Shown here: positions 11,577 through 23,030 of the stretch, one piece after another
Numbering within the stretch: position 1 is the stretch's first letter
Layout: each line of letters starts with the position of its first letter
Source of the DNA: Diphasiastrum complanatum
Lineage: Eukaryota; Streptophyta; Lycopodiopsida; Lycopodiales; Lycopodiaceae
Direction of reading: 5' to 3'
Assembly: GCA_029204225.1 (NCBI GenBank)
Contig: CM055093.1
Span: forward strand, 26,633,566 to 26,697,565
DNA length: 64,000 nucleotides
Notes under the pieces: model-generated
What the model saw: only the letters and a program-made list of their open reading frames with translations
Database searches by the model: none
Told to the model about the DNA's origin: nothing
Made by a program: the position numbers and the translations under genes

Positions 11577-12811
11577 TGTAGCGCAGGCATCCCAAAGGGA
11601 GCAGGGAACCACGACTTAGCTTCCCAGCCTTCAACTCTTGCCATCCAAACCCATACAAGCAGCCAACTCGCCAACAACGATCAGACTTAACCAACTTGAA
11701 GTTCCGAAAACCAACATTGAGATCCAACCTGGCGCCATGCCAGATCGGGGGTCCTGATGTGGGTGACTTCTCTCCAAGCAAGCCGCCCGACATACATCAA
11801 ACTTAACCAACTCGAAGCTTCGTTACAAACGAGTAACATCCATTCCAAGCAAGCGGTCTGACTTACATCAGACTTAACCAACTGAAAGCTTTGTCACAAG
11901 CGCTGGAAGCCAACCTGGCGCCACGCCAGACTGGACAGCCATAAACAGGTAACTTCCACCCAAGCAAGCCATCCAACTCAGCCGACAAGTTAGAGCCCGT
12001 TCCCCAAGAGCTTAACCCATTCACATTCATGCAAGGAACACTCAGAACCACAAGCCGCAACAGATATGGAGACAACCAGTTCCTGGACCTAATGGTCCCG
12101 ACAGCATACCGCTGGCGCCACGGACCAAATGGACCCGACGGCATACCGCTGGCGTCCCGGGATACGACCCTTAGCTATGTGCCAACTTAAAAATTTTGAA
12201 GCGACCTTACAACTGGCGCTTTTACCGAACACTAAAACCCAGAAAATTATCAGAGTCAGTTTGAGGAAAATCCCACTTTATTGATAAATCTGAGAAAGTT
12301 ACATTTCAAGTGTGTGACCGACCCAAGTCTCCGGGGCACTAGTATGCCAAGGCGAGAGCCATGACAACATTCCAGCAAGGGAGGCTGAGACTTGGTTGGA
12401 GCTCGCCCTGAGTCGCAACCCGCACTCCCCTATAGTATTGGTGGGATTCGGCACCCCCCCTCATACCAAGCACTCTACCCAAGCTGGTAAAGCACATTTT
12501 TCTCTCTCTAGGATTTTCTCTTTCTAGAAAGTCATTTTCTCTCTCTAGATTTTATTGATCCCCAGGCTTCCTTTAATGATGCCTAGATCGTGTGAGGTGA
12601 TTGCACATCGATCAGAGCTCTCTGGACTCCGCTAGAACCGATCAAAGATTTAGCCATAGGAACTTGGCGTTGGCTGGATTCTGGTCACAGTGGTGCCGGG
12701 AGCGGCGTCGGCGCCGTTGGCGCCGAGAGCAGCAGGGGCGCTACTGGCGCCGGGGACATAGCTGGCGCCAGTGGCGCCGGAAGTAAAGCTTGTAAAGGTA
12801 GCTTTACAACA
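11577..12811 (-). repeat. Gypsy LTR (minus orientation)
   Basis: On + it begins TGTAGCGC next to the PBS and ends GCTTTACAACA at 12811, the same terminal 11 bases as the LTR of element C at 31140. It shares internal landmarks with C, such as the CCCCTATAGT...TTCGGC block near 12430. It is longer (about 1.23 kb against 891 bp) and contains a GGCGCC-rich patch at 12695-12780 that C lacks. In the minus direction it is a 5' LTR. It lies about 740 bp upstream of the HIPL start codon. Confidence 0.55.
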
Positions 12812-13546
12812 GGAAACCAAGATGCATACTTGTCGCCATCTGGCACAACTAGTCCCATGCAGCCTTTGCCAAGTAGGGGCAAGTGAAAGTGGTGATTGGA
12901 CATGAGGACCTTGCATGGCATGTTGAGTTGTCAATGGCAACTTAATAAAAATGGACCAATAACATGGCAGCAATTCAAATTGGCCAATCAACTTATAGCA
13001 CTCGATTTAACTCCGATCCACTTGGGTGTCAAAAAGTAAAACCTGAACCCAAAGGGAGTTGTCACTAGTTGTGAAAGAAAAAAAGATGTACCCTGTCTTT
13101 AAGGCAGGACCACAAAGAAAGATAAAATAGGATTGATAGCTAACTCTTTTCCATGACCAGCCAAACTTGCCTTCACTAGTCAATTTTGTGATTAGTTGTA
13201 AAGTGACAACTTTGAAACCAAAACGAATCATGCATCAACATACCACTTTTTGAATTCAACATCCCATAAAAATATCTCATCAATCAGCAACCATTTATTG
13301 TACTTTAATCTGCCACCATCAAGCTGTATCATAGTTTCTGGTTTCATCTCACGATCGCTACTACACCTTTTTGACAATTGCCTTCGTGTAGACTGTTGAC
13401 ACAAAAATCTAGCATCTGGGCAGTTAATGCCCGGCCCAGGTGGTCTGATCTCTGAACTTTGAGAGCATCCACATATTGTGATTTGAAATTGTGAAATTGA
13501 AATGAGGTTTGATCCAGTATCTCTGATTTAACTTTGTGAAATTGAA
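12812..13546 (+). promoter_or_regulatory. HIPL upstream region with a duplicated start segment
   Basis: No other gene is recognised here. At 13491-13546 and onward, a 45-bp direct duplication repeats GTGAAATTGAAATG-G-GTTTGATCC and the following bases. The upstream copy carries its own ATG at 13502, which opens a 9-codon uORF (MRFDPVSLI, stop at 13529-13531) in the same frame as the HIPL ATG at 13547. The promoter core is not identified. Confidence 0.45.
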
Positions 13547-16500
13547 ATGGGGTTTGATCCTGTATCTGGTGTTGGATTAGCAACGCTATGGCTTGTGGGT
13601 GGATGCTGCTTCTTTACTGCTTCGGCTCTTCCTTTATGTCTGAATCTAGGCACGCTATATTCAGCCTTGGTCATCTTATTAGTCCCCAGTTTTGAATTTC
13701 TCAAATTTTCCCATATTATCTGGAAAATGATGTTTTGCAAAGGCACACTGGTAAGGGTAATTGACTTGTTTCCTGTATGGCTCGCTGGGTGTAAGCTAGA
13801 GTGATTCAAATTCATGGAGCAGAAAAAGCACTGTATTCATTGCACATAACTGTAAGCTTGATTTTGTAATGTTGCAGAGGCTCCTGTGCCAATTAAGTAT
13901 CCTTTGGAGTTCTGTTCAGATTTTGGCTACAGAACTGGCTGTTGCGATAGCCAATTGGACAAGCAGCTGAACATTCGGTTCAATTCTATGAATATCACTA
14001 GCCAAATATGCAGTGAGTACATCAAAGAGATTCTATGCGCGGTAAGTCTTGCAAGATTAGGTAAAGCAAGCTCTAGAATTGTTTCTTTTCCCCACATTGA
14101 TGTACTTGTTTGCAGAGGTTTTGTGCGATCAGTGCAATTACCACTGCTAGTTTGATGTTTTCTATTACTCTCTGCACTCTGGTGTAGATGCAAACACAGC
14201 TGTTTTGTTGAATTTCTTTCTGCTACAATGCATCCTTTTAGAAACCCAGCGATCAAGCTTACAGTATGCATTTAAGTGAATGAATTCTACTGTTTTTGGC
14301 AGCAATGTGATGCTTTCGCCGCTGAACTACATGGGCCTCACGATACGAAATCCAGTCCTAACTTGTGCAACTCAAATGCCTCATCCGTCCACGAAAGCAA
14401 AGGGTATTGCTCTGACGTTTGGGATGCCTGCAGAAACGTATCCATCACAGATTCTCCATTTTCTCCCCATCTGCTCAATTCTGCCCCATCACATCCCAGG
14501 CTGTCTGCAAACAATGATACGCTTTCTGCACAATGGCCATCTAGGAGGGACTTTTGTGCAGCATTTGCACCTCCTGCCTCAGATCCCTACAATGCAAGCT
14601 TCTGTTTCGATGGAGGGCCATATCAATTCCAATCTGAGAAACAAGACACAGCTCCCAAGGGCATATGCTTACAGAAAGTAGAACTAGGTGCTTACATTAA
14701 CATGATCCCTCACCCAGATGGGTCAAATCGTGTGTTTCTTGCTAGTCAATCAGGGAAAGTCTGGCTAGCTACTCTTCCAGAGAAAGGTTCTAGCAACCCA
14801 ATTACACTGAATGAATCTGCTCCTTACCTTGACATCAGCAATCTGGTGGTGGACAATGAAGAGTTTGGATTCTTGGCATTGGCATTTCATCCCAATTTTT
14901 TGCAGAATGGGAGGCTATTTGTTTCTTTCAACTGTGACAAGACGATATGGGCAGATTGTGCTGGGAAATGCTCTTGTACTTCTGATGTAGGGTGTGATCC
15001 CTCACAAGTTGGGAATGCAGTTACTTCTGTTCCTTGTCGATACTCCAGTGTTGTTTCTGAATACTCAGCCAACAGCTTAACATCACCTGCGAAAGTACAC
15101 CATGTCCTTTTCCCTCTTTTTGAATTTGGTGCTTAGATTTCATAATTTCTCATCATCAGCTGGATCAATTTATAATGTTGCATATGGCAGGCCCTGAAAA
15201 TTAGTTCCAAAGAAGTAAGGAGAATATTCACTCTTGAGCTACCTTATGTGAGTCATCATGCTGGGCAAATCCTTTTTGGTCCTAAAGATGCGTACCTTTA
15301 CTTCATGCTTGGAGATGGTGGCGGCACTGGAGATCCTTTCAACTTTGCACAAAACAATAAGTCTTTGCTGGGGAAGATTTTGCGACTCGATGTTGATAAT
15401 ATGCCCAGTAAGTATCTCAAAACCAAATTGGACCTTATTCAACATTGATGATTTTGTGCAGGAACACCTCAAAGCTCAACAATCTGAATACAACTTCGAT
15501 TGTCACATAAGGTAAGAGTTGCTTCTTTGAACTCATTTCAAGTCAAAGCTAAACATTGTGCCGTGTATTATGGGAGTTGGCGTTGTTTGCCCATGTGGCC
15601 ACAAAAGATAACACATTATGCTAGAAAGCGAGCCAGAGATTAAGGGCAAAATAATAAGCCCATATGTGATTATTTCAATACATTTCTAGAAATAAGTTTA
15701 GTATTTATTAGGGGAGAACCATCACAAGCTTTAAATGCCAAGTACATGAAGACGCCCACCAACGGTGCACAACCAACGTTTTGCCCATTCTCTCACCTAA
15801 TGTGCACCGTTGGATGGGCATTTTCTGAATGTGGCATTATATGCATGTGCAAAATTCATCTTCAGGGAGTTCGATTGATTTATTAAATAATGCAAAATTT
15901 GCTAGTCTCCTTGTAGAGTGCTCAAGACTGCAGTATTGGCTAAGCTTAGAAATGATTGATCAATGCAAGAGGTCTATATGAGTTTGTAGAAGGACTTTCT
16001 GGTGAGATATTACCCAATGGGCATTATCTTTCTATCTGCTTTCATCTATTTGTACATTAATGGGTTTTCCCATCCTTAATAATATAGTCTCAAGGGTAAG
16101 AAATAAAAAGAACTATGCTAGTTAAGAACAGACCAGATTACTATGTTGATTTGCACGAATTGGTCCACTGGCAGGAAAGCATCATGGAATATTTCTGTCT
16201 AGAGATTCCTCTTTCAACCACGAATCAGGCCTCAGAAGCCATTAGTATGATGAGATTCAATTGCAGTTCCCATTGTTCAGTAATTGTGGAATGAAATTAG
16301 AATTTTCCTGAGGAGGTGGGGTGAGAATTTTGAAAAATGCTTCCTTCAGGAATCAGAACCAGTGTTATGTAAGCTAGGAAGATCGATGTCAATTAATACT
16401 ACTAACAGTTACAGAATAAACCCAAGAATTATGCCTCCTTGATTTACTGATGCAGAAATATTTAAAGCTGTCATTTGCTTGTGAATGACTCCATGCATAC

Positions 16501-18857
16501 ACAGTTTCCACATATTATTTTTGCTCCTGTTTATGCAAGTCTTAAACTGAACACCTGAAGCTGTAGATGGTTAAAAAAACATAAACATAGATATAATCAG
16601 GGGTTTAAACGTGTAGCTTCAGCTGAATTCCCGTTTGTGTTCCTGTAATTATGCAGCGACTGAAGAAATTGCAAACTTAGGATTGTGGGGAAATTATACT
16701 ATTCCTGACACTAATCCTTTTAAAAATGAAAGACTCGCAAGGCCAGAGATTTGGGCTCTTGGCTTCAGGAATCCTTGGCGCTGCAGCTTTGATAGCCTTA
16801 AACCTTTGTATTTTTACTGTGCAGACGTGGGCCAGGTGCCTTTCATAAATTCCTTCTGTCTCACAGCTTTGTTTTATTTGTCATGATGGTTCTTAAGTCA
16901 AATTTCGTCCTAGTTTACTTTTTTTGTTTAGCCTGCTGAACACTTGAATGGCTGTAAGTGAATTTGGTTGTGCTAGGCTCTTTGGCAAACCAGTAGGCAA
17001 TATTGTAAATATATTCCCTTAGTCTAACCTTGTGTTGATTGAATTATTATGGACAGTCTTAAATCTTAGCAAGTTCAATCTTTAAAGAGTGACTGACTCC
17101 TGTCAATGCAAGATTTGAATGTCCAGCCCTGTGTATCGCTCTCAACGCAGTTGCTCATATGATTGTCCACTATGTACCTGTCAAGCTATTTACGTATAGT
17201 TTGTATATGTAGGAAAGTCAGTATTCAGAATTCATGAAATCTGGCTCCTTTTCATCCTTCAAGCTGAAACATCCTACTGATCTAGTACGTATTTAAGTTT
17301 TCAATGAGATATTAGACCTTGCATGGCTTGCCACTTTACGAAAGGCGTTACTGTGTGAAATATTATGCTGACATGCAAACGATGTACGGTTACTTTCGCT
17401 TATAGTTCGGTTTCGTCTTGTTTTTTCTGAGAAATACAACCAAGAACCTCAATAGCATACTAGGTTGATAAATTCTTAGTTTGGTCCTAAGTCATTCCAA
17501 TTTTGTGCGCATTCAGAAGGTCTTTGTTTGTAAATTGGCTAGGTAACTCCTTGGACGCTTATTCAGTGGTTATTTCTTTAAATTTTATAGTGTACCGATA
17601 TATCTATGTGTTTAGAAGGAATTCAGACCTGTCTCTATGCAGGAAACATATGAGGAGGTTAATCTTGTCACCAAAGGAGGAAATTATGGATGGCGCGTGT
17701 TTGAGGGGCCTAACCTTTATAACCCACCCGCTTCACCTGGTGGAAATACTACTGAGAGCTCTATACTTCCCATATTTCCGATCTTAGGGTATTACCACAA
17801 TCAAGTGGACCCAAAACAAGGTGCATCTGCGATAATTGGTGGCTATGTATCAAGATCCGAGCAAGATCCTTGTATATATGGCAGGTTAAATCATTATTCT
17901 AAAGACCTGTTTTTGTTTGCAGATGTTCCCTTAATATCGGGCTTCCCTTTAGGACAGAGGAACAAACGGAGTAAATATTGTTTAGTTTTAGCTGTTTGTT
18001 TGCTATGTAGTTTAAAAAATTGCACCAAATTGGATTGTACATGAACAGGATGTTTTGTTTTTCATGTATATTGAGATATATTGTCAGAAGTCTGGCTCGC
18101 AAATTTATCCGTTAATAAATTCTTGCATTGATGCTGGGCAATAGATGGCATGGGTAACGAGTGACTGTGCCACGAACAAAATGATGAAGCTCATTGAAAT
18201 TTACATAGCTGCAGAAACATAACCTACACTAGGCTGAAGTGTTTGAGTTAATTTTGTCACAGAACAGCAGGCAAGTTTGAGGCTTATTTTGGTATATATA
18301 GAGTTCTTAAGAGAACATCTTATGAGCGAAAAAAGATTTGAGCATGAAGCTGATTTAAGGTTCACTTATTGACATTGTGCTGTCATGTTGTTATGATAAG
18401 TGCTTACTAGGATTGCTTCGGCTGGTCTTACAGGTACCTGTATGCTGATTTGTATGGTTCAGTAATGTGGGCTGGTCTTGAATTTCCTCCTGGAAGTGGT
18501 AATTACAGTGCTACAACAATCAATTTCACGTGCTCTGCTTCTTCCCATTTTCCTTGTGAGTTTGTCGGAAATAGCACAATCCCCAAGTTCCAGTATATCT
18601 TTTCATGGGGTCAAGATAATGACAGAAACCTGTACATTTTATCTAATGGGGGTATTTTCAAAGTTATCAGTCCTGCCGCTTGCGACTTTACCTGCAAGAA
18701 AAGCTTGCCTTCTCAGTTTCAACCCAATTCTGCTCCAGTTCCTACCCGATCGAGCACTGCTATATCATCCCATGCTTCTAGAAGTGCTTCACTTAGCATT
18801 CTCAGCAGCAACACAAGTTTCATGTTAGGCTTGATAATTTGGGCCTGGCTTATGTAA
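13547..18857 (+). CDS. HIPL1-like: HIPL protein (HHIP-like, sorbosone dehydrogenase fold, GPI-anchored)
   Basis: The coding exons are 13547-13649, 13878-14041, 14303-15094, 15191-15407, 16657-16835, 17643-17884 and 18434-18857. They join in phase to 2121 nt (706 aa), close to the usual plant HIPL length. Residues 1-28 form a signal peptide. About residues 29-205 are the Cys-rich, folate-receptor-like N-terminal domain (LPLC, EFCSDFG..CC, ILCAQCD, YCSDVWDACRNVS, DFCAAFA). About 209-610 form the glucose/sorbosone dehydrogenase beta-propeller (NMIPHPDGSNR, GFLALAFHPNF, SHHAGQILFGP, GDGGGTGDPFNFAQ, LGKILRLDVD, LGFRNPWRCSFD, GGNYGWRVFEGP). A Ser-rich linker and hydrophobic tail (SFMLGLIIWAWLM) predict a GPI anchor at the cell surface. 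Exon 1 fits the family only with a GC-AG intron (TAG|GCACGC). A strong GTAAGG at 13751 joined to an acceptor at 13879 is also in phase but would insert about 35 foreign residues. The other introns have GT-AG ends. The biochemical role of plant HIPLs is not settled. Confidence 0.88.
15734..15838. repeat. Foldback element in HIPL intron 4
   Basis: Two arms of about 37 nt (AATGCCA...CCAACGGTGCAC, and its complement GTGCACCGTTGG...TGGCATT) flank a loop of about 30 nt. The innermost 10 bases pair perfectly and the outer parts have scattered mismatches. It looks like a small MITE or foldback within the 1249-bp intron. Confidence 0.55.
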
Positions 18858-20200
18858 GGTTAAAGGAAACACCATTACAGACATATTGTTTGTCTTGATT
18901 GCTCTGGCTAACGAGCTTCATTTTAGCTATATTCTCATCGAGATCTTTTAGCTGGATTCCTCATCAGCTGCTTGCCTCTCTGTTTGCAGTCGACCTTCAG
19001 AGTTGAGTATGTCTCTGAACATGATTCATTCGTACACATCCTTGCATAGCTGCTCCTCTGGACTTCATCAACTGCTGGAATCTCGTCTGTTGCCTCCATA
19101 GATCATTCATCTTTAGACTTTTGACCTCCAACCCATGCAGCCATAGGAACCCATTTCACTTCAAAAGGCTGAACTTCCTTTAGTTATAAAACGCATTCCT
19201 TTTGCACGTTCAGTAACCCATAAATGAAGTGTATTTTCCTCATGGAAGTGGTAAGCTATCGAGCCCAAATCATACAATCCATTGTACACAGCAAGAAGGC
19301 AGAAAGAGCGATCCTGTTGTCAAAAACTAATGGAAGGAGTAAACACTAGACCCCAAATCATACAAGTCATTGTACACACCATAGTCCTGCTGTAAAAAAA
19401 AAAAGAAATTATCCTATACTTGGAGATAGTGGAATAGAATATGCTTTCATCTCTCTGAAGTCTGCTCTGTAACATCTGCTGGAAATATTCTTTTTGTATT
19501 CCTGCTGCATCACATAAGATCTGAGGATTCTTGTGATTTTGAGTTAGTCTTACCGTTTGATTGTTTCTACTGAAGATCCAGTGATATTTGGCATATTAAG
19601 CAGTACCCGGTTGAGTGCTGCAAGTGTAAGAAAAATATATCATTCCCTTAGAAGTTCAGCAACAGAAATGCTGGAAAATGTGAGTGTAAGCCCCAAAATT
19701 GCATGTTCTCTGAGCCTTCCTCAGGTTTGTAGGATTCAAATAATGTCCATGTGATCAAGAAGTCTAGTTGGCTTCAGTGAATCTAGTTCTTAGTTAAAAG
19801 TAGTATTGGAGAGAGAGAACTGAAATTTCTCATAGTACTGAATTTGGAGTTGCAACTGTAGGACCAAGGGATTAAGTAAACTTTCATGTCATGAGATACG
19901 AATTTTAGGGTTTATTGTTTTATAAATAATCAGACAAATTGTTGATTAATTATAATCATCCACTAAAGTATTTGATGTGGATAAGCTAGTTTCTATATCA
20001 AAAGAGACTCATATGTCTCTTTTTCTAATTTATTTATTTATTGAATTAATGAAAAAAAAATTGTGCTATGAGTACAAGATGTATTACCATGCTTTAAAAT
20101 TCAATGTGCATTGTGGTTTTATTATGAATCACATTAATGTCATGTTTCTTGAAACTTTTACTTCAAAACTTGTAACCAATGTATCATATGCAAACTTCAA
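18858..20200. other. HIPL 3' flank and intergenic sequence
   Basis: A short direct repeat, CCCAAATCATACAA.TCATTGTACACA-like, occurs near 19264 and 19352 (period about 88). No poly(A) signal is convincing. No gene is recognised. A 76-codon frame at 19977-20207 looks like chance. Confidence 0.3.
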
Positions 20201-20204
20201 TAGA

Positions 20205-20620
20205 TGAATTCAAAGACGTCTTGCCTTCTAGATTACCTCATGGGTTACCAAACCAACAAGGCCCCGTAGAGATATTGTCTAGGAGTCAACCCATATCTTG
20301 CCAATCTTGTAAGTTTAGCTTGAAAAAGAATATGAGGTGGCTTGGAAAATAGAGGAATATCTTAGGATAGGACATATACGACCTAGTAAATCACCATGAG
20401 GTGCACTAGTGCTTTTGAAGAACAAAAAGAATGGGTGTGTTTGTATGTGCATCAACTACAAGGGGTGAGTAATACCATAAAAAATACATATCCATTATCT
20501 AGAATGGATGATCTTGTACACCATCTTGGTGGAGCTCATTATTTTACTAAGGTGGATCTCAAAACTTGTTATCATCAAATAAGGATCCATCCTAGTGACA
20601 TTGTTATCATCAAATTATGA
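20205..20620 (+). pseudogene. Gypsy RT relic
   Basis: Across frames the translation gives EFKDVLPSRLPHGLP, IRPSKSP-GALVLLKNKKNG and then MDDLVHHLGGAHYFTKVDLKTCYHQIRI. These are the N-terminal palm and fingers of a Ty3/gypsy reverse transcriptase, including the YFTKVDLKxxYHQIRI motif with one catalytic Asp. It ends abruptly before the YxDD motif and has several stops. Confidence 0.65.
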
Positions 20621-21490
20621 TCTAAAATATCAGGGTTGAATCAAATCAAAATCTAACAGGGTTGAAATAAAATTTGACCTTAAGGTCAAAAAATTGTGGG
20701 AGCATAATGTGCCATTGTATAAGGAAAAGAGCCAATGATGACACATAATATTAGGGCAATGTAGCACATCTATACATAAGAAAATTTGAACAATAGTAGG
20801 ACTAAGAAATTTAGGATTATGATTTATGTATAGTTTATGGATAGATCATTCAAATAAGCAGATCAAAGACACAATAGTTAAATTTTTTTAAGTCTTATTT
20901 TCTCAATAAGCAATAAGCAATGCACATTTCTAAAAGCATAATCATATGGATTCAAACAACAATCATAGAGACCTTTATCTATGCTCACAATTTTCAAAAT
21001 AGGAATTCTTTCATTTTGATTTCTATCAAAACAATACTATTTCTTATACCTATTTACAAACATAGGATTATAATAGGGGAGTTTTAAGCTCCAAAAGGAC
21101 CTTATAAGAATTCGTGCAAAGATCCCTCTTGTATGATTAAAATATTGTAACACTATACACCTTTGACTCACCATAACGTTTTAATTGTAGCTCAGAAGTA
21201 TGTCATGTAAGGTATCATTGGAAAGTGCTCGTCGAGTCCTTTCCAATGCACCAAACTTCGCTGAAATCAAAATTACCACTAAAAAGTTGTCATTTTTAAT
21301 GTGGACTCAAAAAGTTACGTTACGTAAAATCTTTCAAATTTGAGTGTTTTGATTGGTCCATGTGTAAGAAAAATTTGACACAAAATATAAAGAGAATCTT
21401 TACAAAGGGTGCTTTTTGGATTTAGAACTCCTCTACTGTTACAAGGTGTTAATATTCTCAATGGAGTTTTCATCAACAAATTCATCATTT
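20621..21490. other. A+T-rich intergenic sequence, nothing recognised
   Basis: No coding motif, terminal repeat or RNA gene could be seen here. Confidence 0.35.
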
Positions 21491-21496
21491 ATTGAA

Positions 21497-21760
21497 TAGT
21501 TAGACAAAGATAATTACCACATGTGGAAGTTCAAAATGAGAGTTATCCTACTAGCCAAAGAGTTGTGGATGTGGGTGAATTTAGATACAAAGCTTATAAG
21601 CTCTATAATTCTCTTTCAAAGAATATTGTTTTAATTGAGATGTTATACTTTATCAGATCAATTCTATGATTTAAAGAATAAGCCAAAGGTTATTGACAAC
21701 ACAATAAAAAAATTTGTAGTCTTCCAAGACCTCCTATGGAAGTCAGTGATCCAAAAAAAG
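21497..21760 (+). pseudogene. Copia gag N-terminus fragment
   Basis: LDKDNYHMWKFKMRVILLAK followed by ELWMWV is the conserved N-terminal gag signature (DxxNYxxWKxKM...). It is close to the gag starts at 8.7 kb and 55.1 kb. Element A is inserted immediately downstream. Confidence 0.5.
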
Positions 21761-21804
21761 AAGAAGAAGAAGAATAGCCACAATAGGAGCATCATATTCT
21801 TATA

Positions 21805-22054
21805 TGTTAGAAATCAATGATAAACTTCATTACACTTCTTAGTTACTATTTACGATGTACTTTATTACCAGTTGTAACTAGCTATTCGCTAGTCTAGTAG
21901 TCTACTCCTAGGTTCTCCCTCTCTATCAGGGTTCAGGGTTTATATGTACATTTTACATTCAGTATGTGGCAGTGTGATAGATTGATAGTCTTCTTCCGGC
22001 TTCTTTGGTGATTGCTTTGGTGAATGCTTGATGTTCCATTTCTGATTGTTGACA
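21805..22054 (+). repeat. 5' LTR of copia A
   Basis: This is a 250-bp LTR abutting TGGTATCAGAGC at 22055. Confidence 0.88.
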
Positions 22055-22066
22055 TGGTATCAGAGC
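22055..22066 (+). promoter_or_regulatory. PBS of copia A
   Basis: TGGTATCAGAGC, complementary to the 3' end of tRNA-iMet. Confidence 0.8.
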
Positions 22067-23030
22067 GGCAATAGTCATGCGTGCCTGATCAATGGATACT
22101 TTTGTCACAGGCTCCGCAACGAAGTGAGAAAGTCCTTCACAGGAGGTGAAAGCTTGGAGAGATAAAAACGGCTGGAAGAATTCCTTCTTTGGTGTATTTT
22201 GCAGGTTTGGAGCTCAGAATCATTAGTGGGGAACGAAGACACAGTCCCAGAGGCATCAAAATGGCCAGGGCAACATCAAACAAGTTGAAAATCTGTTGAG
22301 TGGGGAGATTTTTACAATACTTCCTAGTTGTTGTGAAAAGCACAGTCCCGAAGGCATCCAAAAGGCCAGGGCAACATCAGACAGATTGAAAATCTGTTGA
22401 GTGGGGGAGATTCTTACAATACTTCCTAGTGGTTGTGGAAAGTGCTATTTGTGTGAGAGGTTTGCCAAGAAATCTCTCATTTGTCTGTTTGGAGTACCAC
22501 AAATCACACTAGATAGTATCTAGTACTGTCATTCAGAGTTAGGAAGCTTCATACTTTTCACATTACTGATATCTGTTTGTTTGAACGATCACTCGTTTCG
22601 AAATCTTTGCAAAGAGGAACAGCGTAGCCGCCGCGCCGAAGTAGAAAATCTAGAATATTCTCTCTGAAAGTTCTTATATTCTCTCTTTTTTCCGTACCAA
22701 TATCGGATCCAAGCGCGCTAGCTGAAGAGACACCTGAGCAGTCGTACATCCGCGATCCAATCCGATATCGCATGTCTGTACCGATATCGGATCCTGGATC
22801 ACTTACAATTAATGCATGTGAGTTGCCACGAGTTTCTACAAGCATAATCATGCTAATTCTATGTCTACAAACTATATGCAAGTTGCATTTACCAAACTAG
22901 ATAATACATAACCATGTAGCTCGAGTTCTATGTAGGCCAAACTTGGCATTTTGCATTAATAAGCTACATACTTGCATGGTACAACATTTGTAGCAAGCCA
23001 AGAAATCAATATGGATTGTTTTTCAATTTT
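22067..23030 (+). other. Copia A leader and foreign filler
   Basis: The leader to about 22560 matches B's leader, with a GGGCAACATCA...GTTGAAAATCTGTTGAGTGG block that is duplicated within A. From about 22800 to 23030 the sequence matches nothing in B and sits where gag, protease and the integrase core should be. Confidence 0.5.

Noticed and set aside
13547-13804. HIPL exon 1 read through as an 85-aa protein
   Set aside because: After LPLC the reading matches no family and ends at a stop. Exon joining at 13878 restores the conserved domain.
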